Origin: Chelydra serpentina
Lineage: Eukaryota > Chordata > Testudines > Chelydridae
DNA: 64,000 bases
Assembly: GCA_037349315.1 (NCBI GenBank)
Contig: JBAIAC010000059.1
Span: forward strand, 18,818,501 to 18,882,500
Reading direction: 5' to 3'
Positions 24,496-36,062 of the stretch are shown here, piece after piece. Both the position numbers and the translations under genes were made by a program. The notes beneath the pieces are model-generated. The model made no database searches and was not told where the DNA came from. It worked only from the letters and a program-made list of their open reading frames with translations. Position 1 is the stretch's first letter. The number at the start of each line of letters is the position of its first letter.

Positions 24496-27400
24496 TTTCT
24501 TACTTCAGAGAGACTGACTGATCCATGAAGCTTGGGGATAGGTGGGGAGTCCCACCAGCATCTTGATCCTGTGATGCGCTCACCTCTTGTAATTTACTCT
24601 CCTCCGCTTCAGCCAGAGTTGCAGGTGTCAGCACGTCTCCTAGCCTCGGGCCTCACATCCACACACATCCCTCTGTTCGCCTGGGCTCCACCCTCGCATG
24701 ATGTAGGTAACTCTAGAAGCCAGGAAAACATTAGATTTAGTAGGGAATGTTTTCTAAAGCCCTCAGGAATGCTGGAGTCCAGGCCAAGGATAAGGTTCTG
24801 TGCATTGCAAAGGACCAGCTCCTTATCCAAAAGCCTCAGCCAGTGCTCCTGCTTGAGGGAGCATCTAGAAGAAACCCAAGATCCCTTTCCACCCACTCCA
24901 CCCCAAACACAGATTCTCACCCCCCACTCTTAGTTCCATGCGTGCCAGGAGAATCCCACTGCCAGCCCCAGGGAGCTGTTCGCATTACAAATAAAAGACT
25001 AGAACTGCCCCCTCTCATTCTGAATGAATGCGAAAACATGGAGTAGTGTGTAGGTAAGGGACAGCCCAAGTGTTGCTTGGAATGCTGCCAGGGACAGTTA
25101 CTGCCTTTGGGGTGATTTTTAAGAAGCCGTTTTGCTTTCCAAAACTTAAAGACTTGCTGTAGCTGCACGTTCTAGGGCTGGGTTTTGCATCCCTGAAAGT
25201 TTGGAGGTGTTGGGGCCTGGTGTCCTCCGCTCAAGGCTGTCTCCGCAGTTCCCTTTGAAACCCTGGGATTGCTCAATCGCTGTGAGCAGTGATGTTTGGG
25301 AAGGGAAATAAGGACAGCCCTGTAGCACCATGAGAATGCAGTGGGAAGAGGTTTATGAAGGGACAGAGCAGAAAATGGTAAATGCTTTGCTCGGATAGGA
25401 CCCTGTCAAGCAAAGCACGGAAGTGCGACGTTAAAGTGAAGCACGAGAGTCGTTTAATTGACTTCAACGGGACGACTCGCATGCTTAAAGTTATGTGCTT
25501 AGGTGCTTTGTTGTGGGCCATATAGGGAGCATGTCTCCTCCCTAGGGGTGGTTGGGACATACAAACTCGAGGCAAGGGTGACTCTGTCCCTTTCAGTGAC
25601 TCTCCCCGTGCATACTTCCCAGCCCCCTGTGCCACTTGCCTGTGCTTTCCCCAGCAGAGCCAGCAAAGGATCTGCAGGCAGGCCAGTGCTGGCGGGGGCA
25701 AGAGGAGGGGGAGCATTGCTAGCAGAGTCGCAGCAAGTGCCAGCCTGCTTTAGCTATGATGTCACCTCTAACGCGCCTGGCTCCTAAAGAGAGTTTCGAG
25801 CTGTATGGGCCAATAATGAACGTGAGCAAAGTAGCGATGCGGGGAGGCAGGCATTGATTCCCAGCCTGTACTCCAGGGGGAATGGCGCACACCTTGCTCC
25901 AGATGACGAACACCCATTTTTGTGCTATTAAGACTTCCTAAGCCTTTTGAGTGGACACAGGACTATGAGCCTGAGCTTGGCCCTGGTACGGCCACACATT
26001 CCTTGCAAGACTAGACCTCCCCACGCATACACCCTGCAAATGAAAAGACAGGAGATCGGTGGTTTTCCTTCCCTTGGCTCCGATGCACGGATAGAAGGAA
26101 AGGTCTCTCTGGGAGGGAGCAACAGGTAGCTCTTCTACCTGGCTGCCCATAGTGCTGCATGTGTCCACTGAACCTCTTCTGCCGCCTCCAGATGTGGGCT
26201 ATTTGCACTCAAATCCTCATGTGCACACCCCACTCCGCCTCGTGATTTGCGCTTCCTGGTGAGATTGATGGGGCCGGGGAGGGAGCAGGAGTAACCAGAG
26301 CTTGTGTGCACCTGTGCCGAGCGTCTTTCTTTCACTCTGATTTAATATCCCAATTGAGGGGGGTGATGTCATGTTGGAAAAAGAACCGGGGATGAGGAAG
26401 TGTTGGAAGGTGCTTTAACTCTTCATACCCCAGGTCTCCAAAGTCTTGGTAGCCGTTCTTGTGATAACTGCCCGCAACACAGGGAAGCTTAAGTGGCCAG
26501 AGGAGACATATTGCAGGTTGGGGATCAATTTCTCTTCCAATATGGTGGCTTCCTTGGGCAAGTACAGCCGGGCTGCCCGCTGTGTTGGGAAAAGGCATTG
26601 CTCTTCAAAGGACTCAAAGTGAGGGCCAATGACAAGGAGGTTGGTGTCCGTCCAAAGCAGCTTGGGGTTCCCATGGCATGGAAGATGAGGCATCTCCCTT
26701 GTTTGGAGGACTGAGGACCTCCTCCCCATCTGAGCACAGACGGGGCCTAGGGCTTGAGCATTCAGTCTATGAGGCCTGGCTGCTGCCGCTATCAGACACT
26801 GTCTGCTCGAGGGCTAAGCACCACAGAGACCATTGTGTCAACCCCTCCCCAACTTTACCCCAGAGGACTGGAGCTTTGGTTTCAGCACTAGTCAGGACTC
26901 ATCAGAGCCCCACGTTGGGATCCAGTAAGGTGAGGATGGGGACTCTCAGAGGGGTTTGCTGGGAAGTTGGCAGGACCCTGCTGAGTATGACTTGGGGGAG
27001 GGGGGCCATGTTGCAGCCTCTTCCATCCCCCTAGAGGGAAAAGGGTTGGGCGGGAAGGTCATTAAGTGAAGTTCAGTAGACGTTTTAGTTCAGTTATGGA
27101 GATGGGCTGGGTTCAAGGGCAGGGATTCTTATTCTAACTGAACCCACCTCTATAGAAACAATGGCTGGGAGTTTCAATGGGACCTAATGGATTTAGACAT
27201 CCAGATCTCTATGAAAGTCAATGGGAGTCAGGAACTTTGTTCAGCCTCTGTGAAACTCCCAGTCTGTATTACACTATCTATAGTATCAAAAGCACAGAGT
27301 GGGGACTTACACCACTCGGGACCCTTCATATTGACACCAGCGCCTGGCTTGGTAACCTAGACCAGATGTAGTTCTCGCTGTGGGTTGCTAGGCCTAACTC

Positions 27401-27544
27401 TGTGTGTGGAGAAAGGAGTCGGTGGGTGTTAGGAAACTCCCTCAAGAATGCAGGTCTCTTGCATATATAACAAAGTTAAAGCAGTGCAAGGAGGGACCGT
27501 GTTGTGTGCGCCTCTCGGTAAATCCTGCATTTGACTATGCTCTG
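24496..27544. other. Intron-like or intergenic DNA, no gene recognised
   Basis: It contains the palindromic element at about 25395-25520. Short open frames occur on both strands, but none shows a domain, a signal peptide or splice support. Confidence 0.4.
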
Positions 27545-27735
27545 GCCTAGCAGAGGTGTGGAGGCAGGAAACCTGAGTTCCCAATCCTGGCTCTGCCACT
27601 GGTCTTGGGCAAGTCACTTCACCTCTCTGAGCCTCCGCGTTCCCGTCTGCAAAATGAACTAATGCTGTTACCTAATGGCATGGGGAGGTGAGGATTTGTA
27701 CGGGGTCATACGGTGCTTGGAGATCCCTGTGGATC
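27545..27735 (+). repeat. MIR-like SINE
   Basis: 'cctggctctgccactggtc', 'ttgggcaagtcacttcacc', 'tctctgagcctccgcgttcc' and 'gtctgcaaaatgaactaatg' in sense order. Confidence 0.7.
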
Positions 27736-28930
27736 TCCACTTGGGAAAGTGCAGCAAGATTCTCTGCCCTGTTTCACCGTTCCTGCTGGGTGAGCCTGGC
27801 GACAGTTTTCAGACTCTGAAGAGCTGCTCTTGTGTTCGGACTAGAGTTCTCAGAATTCTAGCTTCACTTGTCATCCTCTGTCTGTCTGTCTGCCACCCCA
27901 TAGCTGGTCCTCTGAATCCGGTGTTTGGGGCCGTCTGAGCAAAACAGACACAAATAGGGCTGCTGCCGGGGCAGTGAATCGGACACGACTTGCTATCACG
28001 TTTAGCAACATCGGACCATGAAAAATTGCTCAGGAATCTGTTTTAAAAAAAAGTCAGATTCCTCCCTCTCTGTCCAAATACTTTCTGCATCCCAGCCGCC
28101 CACTTCCCTCCTCCTCCTCTGTGCGCGGACTCATTTTTCTAATTAGCGCTGTACACAGGGCTGCATAATCAGGCAGGCATTCATTTAGGAAAGAGACAGG
28201 AGCTGTGTGTTTGGGGGGGAGGAGGGGTAATGCCACTTAAAACACTGCGTGATTCTGACGCTGATCTTGCTTGAGTACAAAGGCCTGCAGCTATTTGTGC
28301 TGCGATCCTGTCAAAAACCACAAGCTAAGCAGGGTCAGACTGGTTAGATTGAAGACCTCCAAAGAACACCAAAGTCCTGCAAGAGCAGTTGCCATGTTCC
28401 CGAGCTGACCCTCTTCCTTTAGCCACTGCCCAGTACAGTGCTAGCAAACCACTGTGCTGCTGGGGTTGCTGTCATTTGGATCAGATCTAAAATCCTGGCT
28501 CTGACCACTTGTAGCCACTAAAAATCCCATGGAACTATTTATACGAGGAAGAGGATTAACCCTGGGGTCCTGGCCAAATTCTAATATAGGCTATTTAGTT
28601 CTGCCTTCCCACCAGCCCCCCTGCACTTTCAGTATATTTTATTTATCTGTAAGTTTACACTGATGCCCATCGCTAAGCTACTTGGTTGCCTACAATCAGT
28701 TCAACACTAGCAGACTATTACAGACCTGTCCAGCTTGCTAACAACAGTGGGGCGTAATCAATGTATTAGGTAGATATGTGAAGAACAGCTTACCCCGTGG
28801 TGACTACATGGGGGGACGGTACTTACTCAAGTTGGAAATAGTGGGGCAACACATATCATACATTATACAGGTCTCTTATGGGGCTGGCTTGATTATAATT
28901 GACTGTTGGTATCTTCTTCCAGTGTTATGC

Positions 28931-29005
28931 TAGCACCAAGAAGCACTAACCATGATCAAGACCCCGTTGTGCCAGGCACTTTACAGACACACAGTGAGAG
29001 ACCTT
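28931..29005 (-). repeat. MIR-like SINE fragment close to the DUSP8 acceptor
   Basis: 'aagaccccgttgtgccagg' and 'cactttacagacacacagtg' are antisense MIR wording. The fragment ends about 50 bases upstream of the DUSP8 exon at 29056. Confidence 0.55.
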
Positions 29006-29055
29006 CTCTGTCCTGGAGTATTTACATAGTCTAAATCTCCTCCTTCTGTCTGCAG

Positions 29056-29222
29056 GGGGCTTTGCCACCTTCTCATCTTGCTTCCCAGGACTCTGCGAAG
29101 GGAAACCAGCTGCCATCTTGCCAATGAGCATCTCCCAGCCGTGCTTGCCAGTGGCCAATGTTGGCCCCACCCGCATCCTGCCTCATCTCTACCTGGGCTC
29201 CCAGAAAGATGTCCTAAACAAG
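29056..29222 (+). CDS. DUSP8: DUSP8 coding exon: rhodanese end / phosphatase start
   Basis: A strong acceptor (pyrimidine-rich, then tgcag) precedes it and AAG/GTATGC follows. The first two bases complete a Gly codon begun in the previous exon, then 55 codons follow. It spans GFATFSSCFPGLCEG, ISQPCLPVANVGPTRILP and LYLGSQKDVLNK. An internal ATG at 29118 lies just before the phosphatase domain. Confidence 0.95.
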
Positions 29223-32200
29223 GTATGCCCTTGCTGGTGGGGAAACACCATGCTGCTGTTGCCCCTTACCAATTGGAATAGGCCTATCCGGTCAGGGTGG
29301 CACGTGGGGGAAGCTAGTTGTATATTTCCCATTTGAGGACAATGCACGTGTAACTTCCAATGGCTTGTCCTGCCCGATTTGGCCTGAATGAGGCGCTAAG
29401 GACATGGCCCATACATACAAAGGCCTGGGTGGGGTGGGGGCTGTGGAGAGCATCCTCAGGAGGAGCCTTGCAGAGTTCTTGGCTGGAAGGGGTGTTGTCC
29501 TGCTGTGCTTTGATTCATCCCTGAAGGGATGTGTGAGGAAGGAGCGGCCTTCCCTCCGCAACCTGAGGGGAGCTGCCTGATTCCCCTGAATGCCATGCTC
29601 AGTGGTGGCAAAGGGTGAGGGAGCATGGCCAAGGAAATGCACATAGAAAAGACAAGCTCTTTGGGCTTGGTGAGTGGCATCCAATCCAGGAAGGGGCAGG
29701 GTAGCTGGAAGGGCAGAGAGGAGCAATGGGGAAGAGACAGAAGGGGCACAGTGGAGCTGAGAAGAGAGGAAGAAGAAGAGCTGCCAGGGTGCTTTGCTCC
29801 AAGGGAGCCCCTACGAGATTCATACCGAGGGAGCCAGCTTCTCTTCACTAATCCCCCCTGCGGCTGGGCTGCCAACACTGACTTCAGCTGCTCTAGGCCC
29901 AGCTTGGCAGCCAGAGGGAGAGGGGTTAAGTTGGGATGTTTAATCATGGGCGGGGGGGGGGGGGGGGGTCCAGAAGCCAGTGTCCAAGGCAAAGAGCTCT
30001 TTAGAGAGACCTGGAAATAGACAAAGATTTGCTTCGGGAAGGGAAGGGCGGAGGGAAAAGAGGGGAACTGTCCTTTTAAAGTTGCCGGCGTGCTTGGGCA
30101 GTGATGTCACCTCGGGGAAGGAATTTTGTTTTAAGAGAAGAAAAAAATAAAATGAGAGAAGAAAGAAACAGAAATTGTAGTTAAAATTCCACTGGGCGCC
30201 TACCGTGGGCACGAGGGAGCCTGTGAGACATTCTCGCCTGGGGAGAGGGCCAGGGGAGAAGCATCTGACAGGAGCATGGGGGTAGACCAAAAAGAGGAGA
30301 GAGAAATTTTTATATACAGGGAGTAGAAGGAAATGAAAGAGAAAAATGCCAAGAATGTGAGCTCAGGAGCTGGGCTGGCTCCTAGGAGCTGAGGTTAGGC
30401 TTCTAGGGAGCCTGCTGAGGAAGAGACTCTTATGTAAGCTTAGTTAGGACAGGAACCACGGGTGAATTAAATGGAATTCCGGGAGGAAATCTCGGCCGTG
30501 TCCCCTGAGAGCCCTACATCAGGCGTCAGACTGACTAGGCGTCAACCCTGCCCCCCCACCCACATCTTAGCACGACCTTTCGCTCACCCCTTCATTCTGA
30601 GAGGTGTTTGCTTTCCTCTCTGCACCTTACTGAGGACAAGAGTCACTCCCTCCTCAGAACCTAGGGCGTTAGAGAGCAGGGCTGGCAGAGAACAACCCTC
30701 TGTGATGGGACAGCAGGGTCCCTTGTGAGCACGCAAACCTAGGATGACCATATTTCCCAAAGAGAAAACGGGACACCCCCAGCCGCTTGCCCAAGGGCCC
30801 CCCCTCCCCATGCTGTTGCCGGTCGCTGGAAACCCTTCACTCCCGTGCCAGGCTGTTGCCCGGTTGCTGGAACCCAGCGGGGGGCCCCACACGCTGGAAT
30901 ACTGCTCCCCCCCAGCCCTGCCTCCCCACTCTGTGCTCGCCCCCTCTGCACCGCACCCCACTTTTTTGACAAAAGTGGGCATTTGTCCTGTTCGCTTTTG
31001 CCACCTGATGAAGTCAGCAACAGCAAACGGGACAAATGCCTCCTTTTGGGGGAAAAAGTCGGGATGGCCGGGAGAGGGCTTAAAAAAGGGACTGTCCCAG
31101 CCAAAATAGGACGTATGGTCACCCTAAGCAAACCCCATATGTCAGCTCTGCACCTCACTGCTGCAATGCTACAGGGCTCAGCCTGGGGCAGGGAAGGTTT
31201 CTTTTCTCTCTCCATTTCCCTAATCACTGTCTATTTTATGGCACCTTTATTTCTTTCTCAGCTCCTTCCTTCCATTCAATTCTGTGTTCCTCCTCCTTGC
31301 CCCGAAATAGCACAGAACAGGTGTTCATAGGACTAGAACTATCGGATCTTTGGTATGGATCATCTCCCTTGTTTTGGACATAATCTGGCTTGGATTTCAG
31401 CTCCCGGGGGAACAACGGGTCATATTCACCACTATGCTCTGGCTGTTTTATGCTGTTCTGGCTATGCATACTGGTGAATCTAGCCTTGTCTCTGGGAAGG
31501 ATGAGAGGTCAAATGCATGTGCCCAATGAGCAGAACATGGCAATAAATGATCCATGAACACTTACTTGACATTTTGAACTAGCCCTCTGGCTTTTTCATT
31601 CACTTTCCATAAACATGCAGGCGAGTCAGGTTACTGGCAGGAACGCTGGGAAGAAATGGTGACTAGTAATGACTATGGCAGAACACTCATGGAAAGCTAC
31701 TTCCCAATTGGTTAGGCCAAGGAGTTCATTCCAGAGCCATGATTACATTCATCCCAAAAGGAAATCACGTGACCTAAATGTGTCCCAACCAAAACAGCTC
31801 ACGTTCTGAATTGCCAGGCTCCTATGCAGGAAATGATACCAGCAGCAAACAGTTTACAAGTCTCTTATAGATTGAAACTGGCTCCGGTAAACCACGCAGT
31901 GGAGAGTTTCAAACAGTGAACAGATCTGTGGGAAATCATGGGAACAGGAAAGAGGACTACATTCAATGAGTACTAGCTCTGCAAGTAGGATCTTCTCTTC
32001 CCCTGAACCTGGCCCCTCTAAGCTTTCTTCTACAGTAGATGTAACCCTTAGACTATTTTGTTTTTCCTCCTTAAAATTTCCCACCATTGTTCTAGCTCTG
32101 GGGTTTTCAGTCTTTCCCCTACCAGGACCCCCCCACAAGCCCACTCCCTGCTATCTAGCCAGGACCCACTTCTCTTTACCAGTATGGGAAGGGCAAGATG

Positions 32201-35200
32201 GTCAGCACCCCCAACAGCTGATCAGGACCCAAATATGAGAACCTCATGCTCTAGCAGAGTGCAGGAGCAATAGTGGAAGAACTAGTGCAGAGGGACTGCA
32301 AGCAGCTTAACCATGCTCAGAACAGGTCCATATGACACTGGTTTACTCCTCATTGGCTCATCTGTGCTAGTGCCCCCCATGTTTTTAAGGTCAGGCTTGA
32401 CAAAGCCCTGGCTGGGATGATTTAGTTGGGGTTGGTCCTGCTTTGAGCAGGGGGTTGGACTAGATGATCGCCTGAGATTCTATGATTCTATGTTGCTACT
32501 TTGAACCACACTAGAGTAACTGTGAGGAACTGCGAGGCGAGAACACTGGAGTGCGTGAGGCCTATGAGAGTGTAGATGGGAAGGTCCCGCTTTGTACTGA
32601 CTGAGCCCACGTCACTTGTATCTTCTCTATCACCAGGACCTGATGACTCAGAATGGAATAAGCTACGTCCTCAACGCCAGCAACTCCTGCCCCAAGCCAG
32701 ACTTCATCTGTGACAGTCACTTCATGCGCATTCCTGTCAATGACAACTACTGTGAGAAGCTGCTTCCCTGGCTGGACAAATCCATTGAGTTCATCGGTGA
32801 GGCATCTCCCTGGCTCTCTGGGCCTTTATTTACTACTTCTAGCTCCAGTCTTGATTTTGTTGTGGTGACCCCAGTCATTGAGAGCTGGACTCTTCACTCC
32901 TTGCCTATCCCAGCCAATAAAACCCAGGCTTTTCTTCCTCCAACTCCTCTCTTAGTCCAGAGAGCCCTTGTCCCTTCGCCCACCGTGAAACATGCACACT
33001 TAGCCACTAGGAGAAGCCTTTCCTCCCCTAGAAACCCTGGCACCTCAACCAGCACCAAAGTCATTTGAAAGTGTGACCTTTGACCTTTGCCACGGCCAGC
33101 TAGTTGTGCAAATGATAATACTTTGCACTCCTGTAAGACAGCCTTTTATCTGAGGGTCTCAGTGAGAAACAAATGCCAGTGTCCTTATGTCCATGTTATA
33201 CACGGGGAAATGGGGACACAGAGAGGCGCCGAGACCAGCCCAGGGTCACCTAACGAGTCACTGGCAAAGCCAGGGGGAGAACCCAGGAGTCCTGCCTACC
33301 AATCCTCTGCGCTGGCCACTAGACATACGGCCGGGACAAAGGAAGAAATGACTCTGTCCAACCTCTAGGGGCACCCCTCTGAAAGCTGTTCTTTCTGTAC
33401 CATTCTGCAGACAAGGCCAAGGTATCCAGCTGCCAAGTGATAGTGCACTGCTTGGCAGGGATCTCCCGCTCAGCCACCATCGCCATCGCCTACATCATGA
33501 AGACCATGGGCATGTCTTCAGACGACGCCTACAGGTAGGTGCGACTGGATGAGGGGAATGAGGAAGTACCTGAATGTACCCCTGCTCTAGTAAAGGGAAG
33601 CAGGCTGGCGCAGGCGGAGAGAAGCTGTCCGAAAGGGTTTCAAAGCATTGTTTTGAATGAATCTCCTGAGTGCTAGTGGGTTACAAGTTGCTAGGCTGAT
33701 GCTGGGCCCCGGGTGGGGTATATGCCTTGTGCCCAACCACAGAGCAGTGCCCTGGCACACCCCTCATTGTTGCCCCAGTCAAAGGAAATGAAGGGCTCAG
33801 CTTCAAGAAGCAAAACCCTTGACGAGGTTGAAATCTGGTGTAGGCTGGCCTAGCAGCTGGTTGGTGCTGCCCTACATTCATGGGAGGCAGAGGGCTGTCC
33901 TTCGGGAGCAGTTTTGAAATATCACAGTGGACTGCATGCCATGGGGGCAGGTTGGGGGGCGGTTACTCATGGGAAAGTAGAGTGAGGCGGTAAATTTCCT
34001 AGAGCCGTAGCGGTCCTGGCTTTCTCTGCAGACCGCCCTGAGGCTCTGTGATCGGCCATCACCTGTTTCTTTCCGAGTCGCTGGTAGAATGCACTAGCTT
34101 CTCCCGCTGAGGAGGCCGGCAGATCTAAGGTCGCCTGGCTGGTGGGCCAACGACCAAGTGATGACCTCATCTGTTTGTCTACTCTTGCAGGTTTGTCAAA
34201 GACCGGCGCCCGTCCATCTCGCCCAACTTTAACTTCCTGGGCCAGCTCCTGGAGTACGAGAGGAGCCTGAAGCTCCTCAAGGCCTTGAAGGCCCAAGGTG
34301 ACAGGAGTGAGGGGGACGCCCAGCCAGACCCGGCTGAAGTGCCTGAGAGCAACAGGCATCTGAAGCTTTCTACCTCAGAAAAGGCCGAGGACGTATCGAA
34401 AAGCACAAGCTTGGCACCCTCCCGCAGTGAGCCCGAGAGGCCAGCAGGAGCTCCTAAAATTGTCTCACCCACAGCACTACAGCAAGGACTCAACGGCCTG
34501 CACCTGTCCTCGGAGCGTATCCAAGACACCAACCGGCTGAAGCGCTCCTTCTCCCTGGACATCAAATCAGCCTACTCCCCCAGCCTGAGGCAGGACACCC
34601 CAGGCCCCGCTGACCCCGGGGAAGCCCCCAAGCTTTGCAAGCTGGACAGCCCTTCTGGACCTAATGGCTTGTGCCAGTTCTCGCCTGTGCCGGACAGTCC
34701 TGACTGGCCCAGCGGGCCGGACTTCCTGCTGGAAGCCAAGGTGAGGCAGAGGCGGAAACACAGGCATCAGGCGGGCTCCCCTGCCCACGGGATGAGCCTC
34801 AATTTCAGCGGGGTGTGCGCCGTGCACAAAAGCACCAGCGTGGAGGACAATCTCAAGCAGACGCTGCGGCTGAGCCTCCCTGGCGTGGGACAGCAGCCCG
34901 CACAGCCGGCTGCAACACCAAACTCGGCCGGCGGAGGTGGGGTAGGCGCCTGGGGCGTGCATTTGGAATCACCCTGCACCCCGTCATCGGAGAACCCCTG
35001 GTACTTTGGCACAGACTCGGCGGTGGGCAGCAGCAGCGGCGGAGGGAGCGGGGCCTTGTTTGCCAGCGCCGCCTCGTACTCCTCGTTCAGCTGCAGCACC
35101 CTGCAGGGCAGCTGCGAGATCAGGTTGAGGGACAAGCAGAGGGCGGAGCAGAGGGACGGGCGGCACAGCTGGCACGAGGATGCCGCCGCGGAGAAGCAGT

Positions 35201-35328
35201 TCAAGAGGAGGAGCTGCCAGATGGAGTTCGAGGAGACCATGTCAGAGGGCAGGTCCCGGGAAGACCTGGGCAAAATAGGCAAACAGGCTAGCTTTTCGGG
35301 CAGCGTGGAGATCATTGAGGTGTCCTGA
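29056..35328 (+). CDS. DUSP8: DUSP8, dual-specificity MAP-kinase phosphatase (four 3' coding exons; 5' end not found)
   Basis: Joined exons 29056-29222, 32637-32796, 33411-33534 and 34191-35328 give 529 codons plus a TGA stop. Known role of the family: removes phosphate from Thr and Tyr of the activation loop of JNK and p38 kinases. Seen in order: the last residues of the rhodanese-like domain (GFATFSSCFPGLCEG); the phosphatase domain starting at TRILPHLYLGSQKDVLN; a candidate general-acid Asp in VNDNY (codon 32742-32744); the catalytic loop HCLAGISRS, with Cys codon 33449-33451 and Arg codon 33467-33469; the SPNFNFLGQLLEYER end helix; then a long Ser/Gly/Pro-rich tail with SFSLDIKSAY, QFKRRSCQMEFEE and the terminal GSVEIIEVS. 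DUSP8 is favoured over its paralogue DUSP16 by DLMTQNGISYVLNASNSC, KTMGMSSDDAYRFVKDRRPS and PGEAPKLCKLDSPSG. The human protein is about 624 residues, so roughly the first 130 are missing here. No frameshift or stop was seen in the four exons. Confidence 0.96.
29952..29968 (+). repeat. Poly-G tract
   Basis: An uninterrupted run of about 17 G within the DUSP8 intron. Its length may be uncertain in assemblies. Confidence 0.9.
30740..31126 (+). mobile_element. Longer relative of the TAGGGTGACCAGAT MITE, inside a DUSP8 intron
   Basis: It begins TAGGATGACCATAT and ends in the inverted partner ATGGTCACCCTA. Its flanks CGCAAACC (30732-30739) and AGCAAACC (31127-31134) are an 8-bp TSD with one mismatch. 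The 387-bp body holds 'gagaaaacgggacaccccc' near the left end and a second inverted pair around 30970-31070 ('aaaagtgggcatttgtcctg' facing 'cgggacaaatgcctccttt'). It is non-coding. Confidence 0.8.
32375..32492 (+). repeat. CR1 LINE 3' end
   Basis: 'tttttaaggtcaggcttgac', 'aaagccctggctgggatgat', 'ggtcctgctttgagcagggg', 'ttggactagatgatcgcctg' and 'attctatgattctatg' give the sense CR1 terminal sequence. The same tail is used by the SINE at 21259. Confidence 0.85.
32637..32796 (+). CDS. DUSP8: DUSP8 coding exon: N-half of phosphatase domain
   Basis: The acceptor is 'caccag' and the donor ATCG/GTGAGG. It begins at phase 0 with DLMTQNGISYVLNASNS and ends with WLDKSIEFI plus the first base of an Asp codon. 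It carries the candidate general-acid Asp (codon 32742-32744) in PVNDNYCEK. Confidence 0.95.
33180..33330 (-). repeat. MIR-like SINE in a DUSP8 intron
   Basis: 'acacggggaaatggggacac', 'agagaggcgccgagacc', 'agggtcacctaacgagtcac' and 'gagaacccaggagtcctgcc' are antisense MIR core. Confidence 0.7.
33411..33534 (+). CDS. DUSP8: DUSP8 coding exon: catalytic loop
   Basis: The acceptor is 'cattctgcag' and the donor ACAG/GTAGGT. It completes the Asp codon, then reads KAKVSSCQVIVHCLAGISRS and ATIAIAYIMKTMGMSSDDAY, and ends two bases into an Arg codon. Catalytic Cys at 33449-33451 and phosphate-binding Arg at 33467-33469 are both intact, so the enzyme should be active. Confidence 0.96.
34191..35328 (+). 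CDS. DUSP8: DUSP8 last coding exon: end of catalytic domain and C-terminal tail
   Basis: After acceptor 'actcttgcag' the first base completes Arg, then 378 codons follow to TGA 35326-35328. FVKDRRPSISPNFNFLGQLL closes the phosphatase fold. The rest is a low-complexity tail, GC-rich in its second half, with islands conserved in DUSP8/DUSP16: LKRSFSLDIKSAY (about 34540-34575), QFKRRSCQMEFEE (from 35197) and GKQASFSGSVEIIEVS (from 35278). Gly/Ser runs lie near 34930-34950 and 35025-35050. Open frames on other strands here are shadows of its codon bias. Confidence 0.95.
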
Positions 35329-36027
35329 CAGTCATCCTGGGGCATTGGAGAGTGAAGGGTGGATATTTAACTTGGGAGAGGCAAGGTGGGGGTGGGGCGG
35401 GGGCAGTATTTATACCCGTGTGTGTATTCCCAGGTGCGCACACGCCAAAACAAAACAAAGATGAATGAATCCGAAGTCAGGAAACATGACTGTGCATGCT
35501 TAGTGCCCCTCCCCCTTGGTCTCTCTTCCCCCCGCCTCTCCCCCCCCCCCCACATTCCCTTTTGGGAGGGAGGAGCCTATTAACCCTTTCACCCCTGGAT
35601 TCTCTGCCCCCTGGGCAGAAAGTGACTTGCGGGGGTGATGGAAGAGCTGATCTTTGACTGAAGTGGGGGAGACACTCATCACATCTGAGCACCCCAGCTG
35701 TGTCATTCTCAGCTTAAAATTCTGGGGAGGGGGGTTTTTAATATTTTCTCTGCAGATGTGCAGTCAAAAAGTAGGCGTGTCTTCATTTAGAAGAGAGCGT
35801 TATCCTGACCAATGGGACATGCCAGAGGCTTTGCTCACCCCAGCTCTCCGTCCCTTGTATCGCGGTGGGGGACGGAACGTAGGTGGCTCCCTCCTGAGGG
35901 TGGGATGGGGATATTTGCATTAGCTCCTCCCCCTAAGCCTTTTTCTCATCCTGGTGCACTAAGCATGCTCTGTCTGTGTTTTTTCTGGCTAAGTATCTTA
36001 ATAATGCTGCACTACCGCAGCCCTATA

Positions 36028-36062
36028 CATATATAAATATATATTATATATAATATAAAAAA
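36028..36062. repeat. AT dinucleotide-rich run in DUSP8 3' UTR
   Basis: 'catatataaatatatattat' continues as 'atataatataaaaaaaa'. It is simple sequence of about 35 bases. Confidence 0.8.

Larger units (their letters stand above)
29223..32636 (+). other. DUSP8 intron with a long MITE and a CR1 tail
   Basis: About 3.4 kb between phase-0 sites. Contains a run of G at 29952-29968, a 387-bp MITE at 30740-31126 and a CR1 3' end at 32375-32492. No other exon recognised. Confidence 0.85.

Noticed and set aside
34567..35345. Long open frames on the minus strand and in another + frame over the DUSP8 last exon
   Set aside because: They are shadows of the GC-rich DUSP8 reading frame, which alone matches a known protein.
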